From Balaenoptera acutorostrata (lineage: Eukaryota > Chordata > Mammalia > Artiodactyla > Balaenopteridae): 64,000 nucleotides of DNA. The stretch covers positions 58,749,636 through 58,813,635 of the forward strand of contig NC_080075.1 of the NCBI RefSeq assembly GCF_949987535.1, given 5' to 3'. Positions 35,875-46,345 of the stretch are shown piece after piece. The number at the start of each line of letters is the position of its first letter. The first letter of the stretch is position 1. The translations under genes and the position numbers were made by a program. The notes under the pieces were generated by a model that was not told the DNA's origin, did no database searches, and saw nothing but the letters and a program-made list of their open reading frames with translations.

Positions 35875-36199
35875 TTTTAAAAAAATTTATTTCTTTATTT
35901 TTGGCTGTGTTGGGTCTTCATTGCTGTGCGCGGGCTTTCTCTAGTTGCGGTGAAAGGTGCCACTCCTTGCTGCGGTGCACGGGTTTCTCATTGTGGTGGC
36001 TTCTCTTGTTGCAGAGCGGCTCTAGGCACACAGACTTCAGTAGTTGTGGCTCGCGGGCTCTAGAGCACAGGCTCAGTAGTTGTGGCGCACGGGCTTAGCT
36101 GCTCCACGGCATGTGGGATCTTCCCAGACCAGGGCTCGAACCCGTGTCCCCTGCATTGGCAGGCGGATTCTTAACCACTGCGCCACCAGGGAAGCCCTT
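35875..36199 (-). mobile_element. CHR-type SINE, minus strand
   Basis: Tail at the left ('aaaaaaatttatttctttat') and head at the right ('actgcgccaccagggaagcc'). Duplication 'ttcagctgttctt' at 35862-35874 and 36200-36212 with one mismatch. Confidence 0.93.
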
Positions 36200-36212
36200 T
36201 TCAGCAGTTCTT

Positions 36213-36920
36213 GATGCTTCATTGTGGCCTCATGTTTTGTAGCTCCATTATCTAGTCTAGGGCTTGTGAATCTACTGAACTGTATGTTGATCCTTCAAGA
36301 ATTCACAAATATAACTGGTTTATTGAAGAGTCTCAACTTAGTGGGAAATAAACACAAAAATGGTTTTATGTCTTCTATCCACCCCTATCTATACTATGAC
36401 AAATTCCTTTTCTCATTGGTTAAAGGCTCCCTTAACTATAACTTGGTCCAACCCAACTATAACTTGGTCCAGCCCATACATTTTAGTCTCCTTGAGTTTC
36501 CAGGACAATCTGGTTCTGTTCATCAAGACGCATTTCTGCTTATTGGTTTGTTTCTTCTCCTCCCTTTCCCAGGAGAGGCCAGAGCTGTAGCCCCAGTTAG
36601 TTGCAATGGAGAAGGGATCTGATCTGATCTTCACACACTTTCCCCCACCTCCTCCTAGGTCCAGGTCATCCAGTGTTTGGGACAAAGAGAAGGAGGTGGA
36701 AAAGGGCACGCATCTTCTAACTCAGTCAGGCTGAAGTCCTCTCCAGGTTGGTTGCCTCTGCTAATTATTTAGTGAAGCCAAATGACCTCTGGTGCCCCCA
36801 GTGCGGCAGGCATCCACGGGCTGGCTCTCCCATGGGATGCATGTCTGGGCTCTTCAGAAGGCCAGGCAAGAAGCAAAGGGCCATTTGCTGCTGGTACTTC
36901 TCACTCAGCAGGCAGCCTGC
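36213..36920. other. Single-copy DNA with a 21-bp tandem duplication
   Basis: Two 21-base copies at 36434-36454 and 36455-36475 differ by one base. No exon or repeat family recognised. Confidence 0.45.
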
Positions 36921-36922
36921 TG

Positions 36923-37016
36923 CGGGGGAAGGAGGGGGCAGGCGGTGGTGGTGAGGGGGGGTGGTTGGTGGGGAGGAGATAGGAGGAAGGGAGAAAGGGG
37001 AAGACAGGAGGGGGTA
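36923..37016 (+). other. G-rich purine tract, quadruplex-capable
   Basis: Many GGG or longer runs separated by short A, C or T loops, passing into 'aggaggaagggagaaagggg'. Strong purine asymmetry on one strand. Not part of an L1. Confidence 0.6.
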
Positions 37017-37330
37017 ACAGTAAAGAACTCAAGACCAGCTGCCTTATCCTTATCCGGCATCCACTAAACCCACAGGAAGCTCGGGAACCCTGGCTTTGCC
37101 AAATAGCGGGAGAGCCGCTACTCCCTCTCCACTCCGCCAGCCAGCCCTCTCTCCTGCTCGCGTCACGCCTGGGCGGACCAGAAATTCCCTTCTCCCATTC
37201 TGTGGGCCCCTTCAACGTATAAAAAGGCTTTTGCAAGCACCTCCAAAAGATTTTTTTTTTAACTTTCTGAAAAGAGATTTAAATGTGGGCAAATGATTTT
37301 TGAACCATTGTGAACCATCCAGGAGACATA
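37017..37330. other. Single-copy DNA
   Basis: No exon recognised. A T run occurs near 37251-37260. Confidence 0.3.
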
Positions 37331-37332
37331 GA

Positions 37333-37625
37333 TAATGGGTCCTTGAAGAAAGGATCTCTTGCATAGAGAACAGACTTGTGGCCGCCAAGGGGGTGGGTGG
37401 GTGAGGGATGGACTGGGAGTTTGGGATTAGAAGATGCAAACTATTATATATAGAATGAATAAACAACAAAGTCCTACTGTATAGCACAGGGAACTATATT
37501 TGATATCCTGTGATAAACCATAATGGAAAAGAATGTATATATATGTATAACTGAATCACTTTGCTGTGCAGCAGAAATTAACACAACATTGTAAATCAAC
37601 TATACTTCAATTAAAAAAAAAAAAG
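37333..37625 (+). mobile_element. L1 3' UTR fragment
   Basis: 'gtcctactgtatagcacagg', 'gaactatatttgatatcctg', 'aatcactttgctgtgcagca', 'tgtaaatcaactatacttca' then an A tail: a cetartiodactyl L1 3' end. Flanks 'taatgggtccttg' and 'taatgggcctcttgg' may be a blurred duplication. Confidence 0.85.
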
Positions 37626-37674
37626 TAATGGGCCTCTTGGTGTCCCCCTATTTTGGCTTTAAGAAAGAGAAAGA

Positions 37675-38052
37675 TTGATACAGCCACTATGGAGAACAGT
37701 ATGGAGGTTCCTTAAAAAACTACAAATAGAACTACCATACGACCCAGCAATCCCACTACTGGGCATATACCCTGAGAAAACCATAATTCAAAAAGAGCCA
37801 TGTACCAAAATGTTCATTGCAGCTCTATTTACAATAGCCAGGACATGGAAGCAACCTAAGTGTCCATCATCGGATGAATGGATAAAGAAGATGTGGCACA
37901 TATATACAATGGAATATTACTCAGCCATAAAAAGAAATGAAATGGAGGTATTTGTAATGAGGTGGATGGAGTTAGAGTCTGTCATACAGAGTGAAGTAAG
38001 TCAGAAAGAGAAAAACAAATACAGTATGCTAACACATATATATGGAATCTAA
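37675..38052 (+). pseudogene. L1 ORF2 C-terminal fragment (partial)
   Basis: 125 codons, open to a stop, with '[12 protein letters not shown]', 'FIAALFTIARTWKQPKCPS' and 'YYSAIKRNE', which is the carboxyl end of L1 ORF2 downstream of the reverse transcriptase. The first Met is internal to the real protein. The frame is unbroken, so this L1 is fairly young. The endonuclease and RT domains are absent. Confidence 0.94.
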
Positions 38053-38270
38053 GGAAAAAAAAAAAAGGCCATGAAGAACCTAGTGGCAGGATGGGAATAA
38101 AGACACAGACCTACTAGAGAATGGACTTGAGGATATGGGGAGGGGGAGGGGTGAGATGTGACAGGATGAGAGTGTGTCATGGACGTGTGTACACTACCAA
38201 GTGTGAAATAGATGGCTAGTGGGAAGCAGCCGCATAGCACAGGGAGATCAGCATGGTGCTTTGTGACCGC

Positions 38271-38329
38271 CTGGGGGGGTGGGATGGGGAGGGTGGGAGG
38301 GAGGGAGATGCGGGAGGGAGGAGATATGG
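38271..38329 (+). other. G-rich tract in L1 3' UTR
   Basis: At least six GGG or longer runs within about 60 bases. G-rich, quadruplex-forming tracts are a known feature of mammalian L1 3' UTRs. Confidence 0.75.
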
Positions 38330-38459
38330 GAACGTGTGTATATCTATAGCTGATTCACTTTGTTATGGAGCAGAAGCTAACACACTATTGTGAAGCAATT
38401 ATACTTCAATAAAGATGTTTAAAAAAATAAAAAATAAAAAAAAAAGAAGAAAGAGAAAG

Positions 38460-39740
38460 GACTCCTTTTCCCTCTCCATTGGAAGGGGAAGAATAGCCTC
38501 TCCCTTTATGAGAGCTGCGTAGTTACCCCAAAGCCACCAACTCCCAGCTTTCTCCCAGTCCTCTTCTACCAATCGAGCGGTTGGGACTTCCACCCAGGGG
38601 CCCAGGCAACTACAGGAGTTCCATCTGTACCAGGTGAATGTGCCTGCATACAGGAAATGGTGCGTGAGACAAGACTGCCAACCAAGTTGCAGAGCGGATG
38701 GCTTTGCCCAAGGAGGTATGCGCTGAATCCTGCTGGCATTTTAAACTGGCAGGCCAATTATTTGTTTCTGTCTGGACAGAATGTGCCTTCATGAGGGGCT
38801 GTGGATAACTGTGATCACATGAAACTGTCAGACAAGCTCATCTGGACAACCTAGGGGCAGGTCAGAGTGAATTATCGTGCTTCACAGTACTTTTGAAGAA
38901 AGGCAGCTTTACTGCTTTTATGTAGATACAGTAATGGGAACCAGGTGTGACCAGGAGAGGTCCTTGGGGAACTGCTTCAAGGACCAGCTAAGAATGAGTT
39001 GTAGCCAGCAAAGCAGTTGTCTATATGTGAATGATGTAACTTTAAATGTCTTGTTTGAATGTCTCTCCTAACATCGTTGTCTATCATTTTGTACTTCCAT
39101 GAAGAAAGGCTGGCTAAGCAAAGGTTAACTTCTTCCCAGCAACATCCAAATTATTCCAAACCTCAGATGACCACCTCCCCAAAATCAAAGATGTTTGCCT
39201 GACTTGGCAGCTCATGAGGAAGCCTGCGTTTCACAGCAGGAAGAGGAGTTTAGCCAAAATTTCCACATGAGACAACCTTGATCCCAGCCCTAACCCATCT
39301 CAAAACGAGTATCTCCAGACTTGGGTGCTTAGTAATACGAGATGAACTTAGCTGAGCTGAAATATCAAGAGGAGAAAGAGGGAAAGCTGAAGGCTCCCCT
39401 ATGGGACCGGACCTGGACCAGATCCAGAGAACGGTATTGAAATCGTGAATCATTCAATTCAGTGACTACTGTGTATCTGATTCTTTTTGGGGGGATGCTC
39501 TGATGAACAAGCCATGGTCCATGTCCTCCAGGAAAATTGCATCTTGTAATTGAGAAGGGACATCCGTAATAACAGTGGCACAAGGCAAAGTGAAGGAAAC
39601 GCAACAGGACAGAAATAAACAGCATTCCACAGTGGCGCAGAAGAACCACAAGAGGCCCTATGAAGGAGAAAACTTTTGAGGTCAGCTTTAAAGCTAAGTT
39701 TTTATTTTAAAAACACTAAACTGATAACGGACACATAAAT
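38460..39740. other. Single-copy DNA, nothing recognised
   Basis: Frames of 60-94 codons lack family pattern. No repeat recognised. Confidence 0.35.
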
Positions 39741-39744
39741 GAGT

Positions 39745-40085
39745 ATAATTAGAGCACAATTATTTGAAGAACAGTTTGGCAATATCTCCTACAGTTGAGG
39801 ATATGCATTCCATCACCCAGCAATTACGCATCCAGGTATATATGGTAGAAAACTCTCACACATGGGCTAGAGGAGACACACACAAAGATATTCAATGCCA
39901 CTTTCTATGTAATGTCAAAAAACTAGAAATGACCTAAATGTCCACTAATAGATACAAGGATGAATAAATGGAGGTATATTCATACAATGGAAAACTATAC
40001 AGAGGTTGAAGTGAATGTTCTAGAACTTCATGTATCAATATGGAAAAATCAGAAAATTTTGTTCAAAGCATTTAAGGATATCTCT
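39745..40085 (+). repeat. Old L1 ORF2 3' relic
   Basis: 'gaacagtttggcaatatctc', 'cacccagcaattacgcatcc', 'tgacctaaatgtccactaat' and 'acaatggaaaactatacaga' follow an old L1M ORF2 3' end. No open frame remains. Confidence 0.75.
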
Positions 40086-40269
40086 GATCAATCATTAGTC
40101 GGTCACTAGGCTGACCCAGCAGAGACTTCAATGGCTGCATATACAGGAAATACAGCTTTTATAGAATTAGTCCAGCAAAGTCACTAAGCAAGCCAATGGC
40201 AACAGCAAACAACAAACCCTTCAAGGAAAGGAGAATCTGATTTCCAGACTTGCCATGTTACATCATCTA

Positions 40270-41445
40270 CGCCTAGACACATCATAGCCAAACTGTCAAA
40301 AGATAAGAAGAGAATCTTGAACACAGCAAGAGAAAAAACAAACAAATAAAACTCATCATATACAAGAGACTGTCAATCAAGAATTTTCTATCCAGCAGGA
40401 CTATCCTTCAGAACTGAAGGAGAAATTAAGACATTCCCAGATAAACAAATACAACAGAAGTCACAATAAATGTACATGAGCCAACCTAGCCAGAGATTGT
40501 TAAACTGGATGTTTTTAATCTAGCTATACGCTATGTACAAGAGACACACTAAAATATATGGACCCAGAAAGTGTGAAGTAAAGGGATGAAATTAAAATAT
40601 AACAAAAAATAATCACTGAAAGAAAGCTGGTATAGTAATATCAATATCAGATAAAATAGATTTTAAGGCAAAAGGCATAATTAGGAATAAAGAGGATCAA
40701 TATGTAATAATGAAAGGAAATTCACTGGGAAAGATATAAGATTTTTTAATGTGTAGACACCTAACAACATGACTTCAAAATATATAAAGTTTGACAGAAT
40801 TACAAAAAAGGAACCAACATTTCTACAATCATAGCAGATCTCTCTATAACTGAGAGAGCAAAGAGATACTATTAGTAATGATTTAAATTAACAATCTTAA
40901 CCTAATGGACAAATAGAGAACACTTCACTCAGTCATTATATTATTCATTTTTTTCTTGGAATACTTATAAAGACTGACCGTGTATTATGCACAAACTAGA
41001 AATTAGAAATTGACAGCAAGAAATAACTTTTAAGACATTATTTTGTAAATTGATAAACACATTCCTAAATATCTCAAGTGCTAAAGAAGAAATTATAATG
41101 GAAATGAGAAAATCTTTAGAACCTAGCAATAATGAAAATAACGACATTTCTAAATTTCTTGATGCATCTACACGGATGTTAGAGAGAAAATCTGCATTTT
41201 CACTTATGGCTTATGTAAGAAAAGTAAAGGCTACGACTTAAGAGTTAAATGTCCAGCTCAAGTTAAGGAGGAGGGAAACAACAAAGTAAACCCAAATAAT
41301 GTAGAAGGAAAGAAATAATAAGGATGAGGACAGAGATTAATGAAATAGAAAATGGACATAGCAAGCATCAATAAAACCAAAAACCTGGTTCTCTGAAAAG
41401 ACTGATAAAGTAGACAAATCTCTGGCAAAGCCGATCAATGTAAAA
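40270..41445 (+). repeat. Old L1 relic: pre-ORF2 and endonuclease region
   Basis: 'aaaagataagaagagaatct', 'ttctatccagcaggactatc', 'acaagagacacactaaaata', 'tatcagataaaatagatttt', 'acctaacaacatgacttcaa' and 'ccaaaaacctggttctctga' run colinearly with the L1 segment from upstream of ORF2 through the endonuclease. Many indels and stops; only a short degenerate frame (41050-41241) remains. Confidence 0.8.
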
Positions 41446-41930
41446 AGAGTGAAGGTACAAATGAACACTGGTGGAGCCAAGCTGCCACACCAACCATGAA
41501 CACCCATCTTGAGAATGTTACGTACTTTCTGTTAAAATAGCTTTCTATCTTGTTTAAGCCATTGTCACTTTGAATGTCTGTTTCTTGCAATCAAACCTAA
41601 TCCTAACCAACACAGAGGGCTCATCCAGGCCTGGGCTGAATCTGGGTATCCCAACTAGGCTGGGCAGGATGGAGGATGGTGGGAGACAGTGACCAGGCAA
41701 AGGAGAGGTGGCAGGTGAGGCAGTAGCCAAGTTGGGTTGAGGTGGCAGCTGGGACAGTGGCCGGCAGGACAAGTGGTAACCACAGTATGTGGCAGACTGC
41801 CAAGCCTGCTTCCAATAGCCTCCTGGCTTCCCAGGTGAGCTCACCCCTGAGCTGACTCTTGGGGCCCAGACCTACTGGGCAGGTCTGGTTCCTCTGGAAC
41901 AGGGGCCATATACCAGACTTTTACTTGCAA
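41446..41930. other. Single-copy DNA, nothing recognised
   Basis: No exon or repeat recognised. Short GGTGG-rich stretch at 41700-41770. Confidence 0.35.
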
Positions 41931-41934
41931 GTCT

Positions 41935-42295
41935 CAGGAAGCCCGACTCAAACTGGTTTAAACAATAAAGACGATGTATTCACTCATTTAGCTTAGTTCA
42001 ATTCAATGGCTCAAACTACGATTCCAAAGACCCACCACGCTGGCCCCACATGGTCCCATGCTACCCACCCTCCAACAGCTCCAGATTCTTCTCTGCTGAG
42101 AGAAAAACAGCTTCAGCAGTCCCAGACCTCCCATCCATACCCCACACCATCCAGGGAGAAAGATTTCCTTTCCTAGGACCTCCCTTAGTCTAGTGATTAG
42201 TGCTCTCTCATTGGCCAAAATTAGGTCATGTGCCTTTCTCTAAGCCAATCAACTTGCCGATTGACTTCAGCCAATCAGGACCCAGCACTGGAGCT
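41935..42295 (+). repeat. Old MER-like repeat
   Basis: 'ctcaaactggtttaaacaat', 'ctctctcattggccaaaatt', 'aggtcatgtgcctttctcta' and 'cttcagccaatcaggaccca' match the same loose pattern as 29600-30060. Confidence 0.5.
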
Positions 42296-42479
42296 GCTGC
42301 TAAGCTGAGTGACCAGGACAATTTACTGAGCCTTGCTCTGCTCCTGTTTCATAGAGGATGTTAATAATACCTAACTTGTAGTGTTTTCAGACATTATAAA
42401 TAAAATCAGAATTTAGCCAGCACAGTGCACGGTACTCTTTGCATTTGATCAATGGTAGCCATTAATAGATATTAGCACT

Positions 42480-42673
42480 GGGACTTCCCTGGTGGTCCAG
42501 AGGTCAAGACTCTGTGCTCCCAATGCAGGGGGCCCGGGTTCGATTCCTGGTCAGGGAACTAGATCCTGCATGCCGCAGCTAAAGGTCCCACACTCGGCAA
42601 TGAAGATCCCGTGTGCCGCAACTAAGACCCAGCACAGCCAAATAAATAAATAAATTTAAAAAAACCAAAAAGC
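42480..42673 (+). mobile_element. Short CHR-type SINE
   Basis: Head 'gggacttccctggtggtcca', B-box-like 'gggttcgattcctggtcagg', 'gaactagatcctgcatgccg', tail 'aaataaataaataaattta'. Duplication 'tattagcact' at 42470-42479 and 42674-42683. Same short subfamily as 23002 and 63717. Confidence 0.93.
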
Positions 42674-42683
42674 TATTAGCACT

Positions 42684-43900
42684 AATACTAAAAACTGGGG
42701 CTCCATTCTCAAACCTGGGGTGAGAAAGTTGGGCTGGGGCTTTCAGTTTGAAATAAGTGTCAGTCTGGGGCTTGTTCCTGAGAAGAGGGAGTGGTACCAA
42801 CACTAAACTTGACCCCCAGCCCTAGAAGGTAAACTGAGGCAGTATGCCCATAGTACAGCTGAAAGCGCAGGGATCCAGGGAGGTCCACAGTTCCCCCTGA
42901 CCCTCAGCAACCCCAAGAATAAAGAAGCAGAGGTGACTCTGCCCAAACATGACTCTCCTCCCATTTTGTGACCTCCCTGGGGATCATGCAGGCCCCTGGG
43001 GTGGGGCTGTCCCATTAAATGGCCACATTCAAAGTAAGAGGAGCAGAAAGGCTGCAGATCCCCCCTCTGGCTCAGCTCATGGTGGGTGACAGGGTCATAT
43101 GCCCTGACAGGCCTTTACCCAGGGAGAAAAATCTTTCTAATAGCCCAGAAGAATGCCCTAATCTGACATCTCGTTTAGCAGATTATTGGGCCTGGCTTTG
43201 ATCTCTACTGGGCATAATGAGTGCACCTCTTGGGCCAATCAGCAGTCACTAATTAGCAGAGTGGCCTGCAGCTGGGCCTGCCCAGGAATGGGGCCCTCGG
43301 CTTGCGAATTGGGAGTTGAGGGTGATGTTTGTGAGCAAGTCAGACCCAGAGTGAAGCTATGGGATAGATCTGGGTCACCAGGACCAGCCCCAGGGTCTCT
43401 CTGGGAAAGTGCTCTAAGCTGGGCCTTCACATGACACATGTGATACACCAGGGACTGGGCAGCGAGCAACCACCCCCACTCCCTGCAGTGCATCACCCGA
43501 CAGTGAGAATACAGCACCGACTCAGCACATAATCGACATGTGTGACACCACAGCACGGCACCAGGATGTGCAGGCAGACAGCAGAAACCACCTGGTTCTG
43601 CATCTGGCCCTCTCCTAGAAGGTCCGACCCTGCCTCTCTGACTTATTGACTCTAGACTCCCATTTCTCTCTCTTCTTGGGTCCCCAGCATCCACGCATGT
43701 GGATGGGAGCTGACAGGCAAGAGAGTTGGTTTTGGGTCCTGTGGTTTCATCGTCTCTAAGAGTAGCGGGACTCAGTCCTGCATTAGGGCTGGGGTTTCAA
43801 CAGGGACGTGACTGGGAACACAGATGAGGAGGAACCACACTGGTGTTCCTGGGTCAGAGGGCCTGGTGGCAGTACAAGGTGGAGGCCACATGCTATAGGA
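42684..43900. other. Single-copy DNA, nothing recognised
   Basis: A 151-codon minus frame (43239-43694) has no family pattern. No repeat recognised. Confidence 0.35.
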
Positions 43901-43904
43901 TTAG

Positions 43905-44060
43905 CATAGGAAGAGCTGGATTTATATGCCATCCTCTGCCATTCACTAAATAGCCACGTGACCTTCGGGTAAGTCCCCTTAACTTCTCTGCGCTTTGTCC
44001 TTTGTGTCAGGACAAGGTTATTTTTCCACATGGTGATTGCAATATGGGCTATACTTAGTT
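43905..44060 (+). repeat. MIR SINE relic
   Basis: 'gagctggatttatatgccat', 'agccacgtgaccttcgggta' and 'agtccccttaacttctctgc' in MIR order. Confidence 0.7.
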
Positions 44061-44099
44061 TTTTAATAAAACCAAGCCTTGCTCTGAACACATAATTCT

Positions 44100-44413
44100 T
44101 TTTTTTTTTTTTAAACTTTGGGTTTATTTATTTAATTAATTTATCCATTTATGGCTGTGTTGGGTCTTCGTTTCTGTGTGAGGGCTTTCTCCAGTTGCGG
44201 CAAGTGGGGGCCACTCCTCATCACGGTGCGCGGGCCTCTCACCATCGCGGCCTCTCTTGTTGCGGAGCACAAGCTCCAGACGCGCAGGCTCAGCAGTTGT
44301 GGCTCACGGGCCTAGTCGCTCCGCGGCACGTGGGATCCTCCCAGACCAGGGCTCGAACCCGTGTCCCCTGCATCGGCAGGCAGACTCTCAACCACTGCGC
44401 CACCAGGGAAGCC
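44100..44413 (-). mobile_element. CHR-type SINE, minus strand
   Basis: T-rich tail at the left, head at the right ('actgcgccaccagggaagcc'). Perfect 16-bp duplication 'ctgaacacataattct' at 44084-44099 and 44414-44429; the right copy overlaps the left arm of a palindrome. Confidence 0.95.
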
Positions 44414-44421
44414 CTGAACAC

Positions 44422-44497
44422 ATAATTCTGAACACTTAAAATACATGTATTAAGTAATTCTGTACTTAATACATGTATTTTAAGTGTTCAGAATTAT
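44422..44497. repeat. Perfect 35-bp-arm palindrome, 6-base spacer
   Basis: Bases 44422-44456 are exactly the reverse complement of 44463-44497, with spacer 'attctg'. The arms are AT-rich and each contains 'acatgtat' or its complement. All 35 pairs match by direct reading. Confidence 0.97.
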
Positions 44498-45395
44498 TAA
44501 TAAATTTCTAAATCAGTCAAACTAAACATTAAATTTATTTTAATTTCAAAATTAATAAACAGATAAAACATTAAGTAAAACATTCATTTATAGACATATA
44601 AACATTAAACTTAATATTAATTCAGAATAAATCATTAGGAGACAAACATTTTAAAATAATTATTCAAAGAATTATTATTCAAAGGATAAACAAGAAATGT
44701 AATTAACTATGAAAATTAAATATTATTTGATCTTTTTAATACAATCCTGAAAAAAAAAATTGTGTCATTGTTAAGTCAAGCACATTTGTGTGCAAATTTT
44801 CCTCATTGCTGTGAAAGCTCTTTCTGATTCTATGCCATTCAGGGGAACAGTGGGGAGAGAGTTATAACTAACACCAAATTCTTCTTTTGCTATCATCATA
44901 ATGGGAAAAAAAATCTATCTCTTGTTTAATGAATTTTTAATTTTTAATTTGTTAATAGCTTTTTGTTTCTTTCTGGCAGAAGTGGGCAGAGACTGAGGCC
45001 TTTTTATTGATAGTAAGCATTCACTTTCAGTTTTTTTAACAAAAGCCTGCTTTACTCTCATCAGGTATAGAAGGAGACTCCCACTCCATCGGCTGTATCC
45101 CTTTCAATGCTCTTGTGCTCTTTGAAGTAGAACTAGAGCTTCAGAAGAAGCTTTGCTGTGTTGATTAGCGTTTTCTTTCTCCTCTTGAGAATTATGGAAA
45201 TGTAAAAAAAAAAAAAGCTTTCTAAATGAGTGTCCCTTTGTTCTATTTGGAATTTTAATGTAGCATAGAACTCTCTGGGTGGTTTCAAGACAAATTACTC
45301 TGATTTTAGATTTTTTAAAAAATATGAACTAATAGTATTACACTAAAAAACAATTGATGTGTGAGACATTAAAAACCCACACAGAGAGACTAATA
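44498..45395. other. AT-rich DNA, unclassified
   Basis: Runs of A/T-rich sequence without a repeat family I can name. Includes 'taatttttaatttttaattt' near 44936-44957 and an A run near 45208-45220. Could be a decayed DNA transposon. No exon. Confidence 0.35.
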
Positions 45396-45408
45396 AAAAC
45401 TGGCTTTG

Positions 45409-45487
45409 TCCTGCGCACAGCAACAAAGACACAATGCAGCCAAAAATAAATAAATTAAATAAATAAATTTAAAAAAAACACAAAAAC
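45409..45487 (+). mobile_element. Severely 5'-truncated CHR SINE
   Basis: Only the last part ('cagcaacaaagacacaatgc', 'agccaaaaataaataaatta') and the A-rich tail remain, about 79 bases. Duplication 'ctggctttg' at 45400-45408 and 45488-45496 shows it inserted in this truncated form. Confidence 0.88.
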
Positions 45488-45496
45488 CTGGCTTTG

Positions 45497-46033
45497 CAAT
45501 GGCTTGTTCCAAATAGGTTGTTTCCAAATCTTTTCTACTGTCAGGATCCTTTATTGAGGGACCTGAATGTAGAAAACCAGCAAAAGCAGGTGTCCTGGAA
45601 CCAAGTGGATGCAACGGCTCAGAGCCGCTCCTCCTCCCTCACACCCCGTACACACCCCCACACACACTAGAATGACGAGGGGGATAACGGCCAAAACGCC
45701 CCAGCGGACAGTAGCCCAACATTTTCGGGGGTCTTTAGACTTCTATCTAGGACCTTTTCACCCCTGAACCTTGATGACAGGCATGTCCTGTGTCATTCAC
45801 TCCAGCCAGATGGCTGGTGTCATCTTCTTCCAGGCCTCACAGCCCTTCCTGGTTTCCAGGGTTTGGGTTCAGATTTTATGAGAATTGCTAGTTCTCTCAT
45901 CATCCTCATCACCTGATCCTCTCCTCCTTCCTCTATCATTGTCATCACCTCAATCACTCCTTGCTCCTTGCCCCACCCCCTGCAGCCTTCCAGCTCCTCG
46001 ATGGCTCAGATGGCCCTAAGAAGGCGCATCCGT

Positions 46034-46035
<2 letters not shown>
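45497..46035. other. Single-copy DNA, nothing recognised
   Basis: No exon or repeat recognised. Confidence 0.35.
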
Positions 46036-46073
<38 letters not shown>

Positions 46074-46077
46074 ACAC
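46036..46077. repeat. (CA)n microsatellite with one TA interruption
   Basis: CA run broken once by 'ata' near 46068-46070. Confidence 0.95.
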
Positions 46078-46184
46078 CATCCACAAGTCTGCAAAGGACC
46101 TCCTGGAGCTCCTGACTTAGAGATGAGAGAAGGGCTTGGCAGCCCTGCCTGGCTCCCTCCATCTGCCCTTGTGCATTTATTTAT

Positions 46185-46345
46185 TTATTCAACTCATTCT
46201 TTTGATAAAAGTTTATTAAGCACCACTCTATACCAGCTGCTGTGCTAGGTTCTGGGATTACAGTGGTGAGAGAGACAAACAAGGTTCCTGTCCTCACGGA
46301 GCTTACAGTCTACTCAGGGAGATGAACATTAAAGAAATAATCATT
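46185..46345 (-). repeat. Old L2/MIR-class relic
   Basis: 'agtttattaagcaccactct', 'ctgctgtgctaggttctggg' and 'ctcacggagcttacagtcta' follow the widespread mammalian 'stage-of-gradual-decay' repeat end, antisense. Exact family is uncertain. Confidence 0.55.

Larger units (their letters stand above)
37674..38446 (+). mobile_element. 5'-truncated L1 with target-site duplication
   Basis: Perfect 13-bp duplication 'aagaaagagaaag' at 37661-37673 and 38447-38459. It holds the ORF2 3' end, a 3' UTR with a G-rich tract (about 38271-38329), 'tatacttcaataaagatg' and an A-rich tail. Truncation leaves about 770 bases, so it is immobile. Confidence 0.95.

Noticed and set aside
44498..45395. Coding exon of a transposase
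   Set aside because: AT-rich and possibly a decayed DNA transposon, but no frame longer than chance and no recognisable motif.
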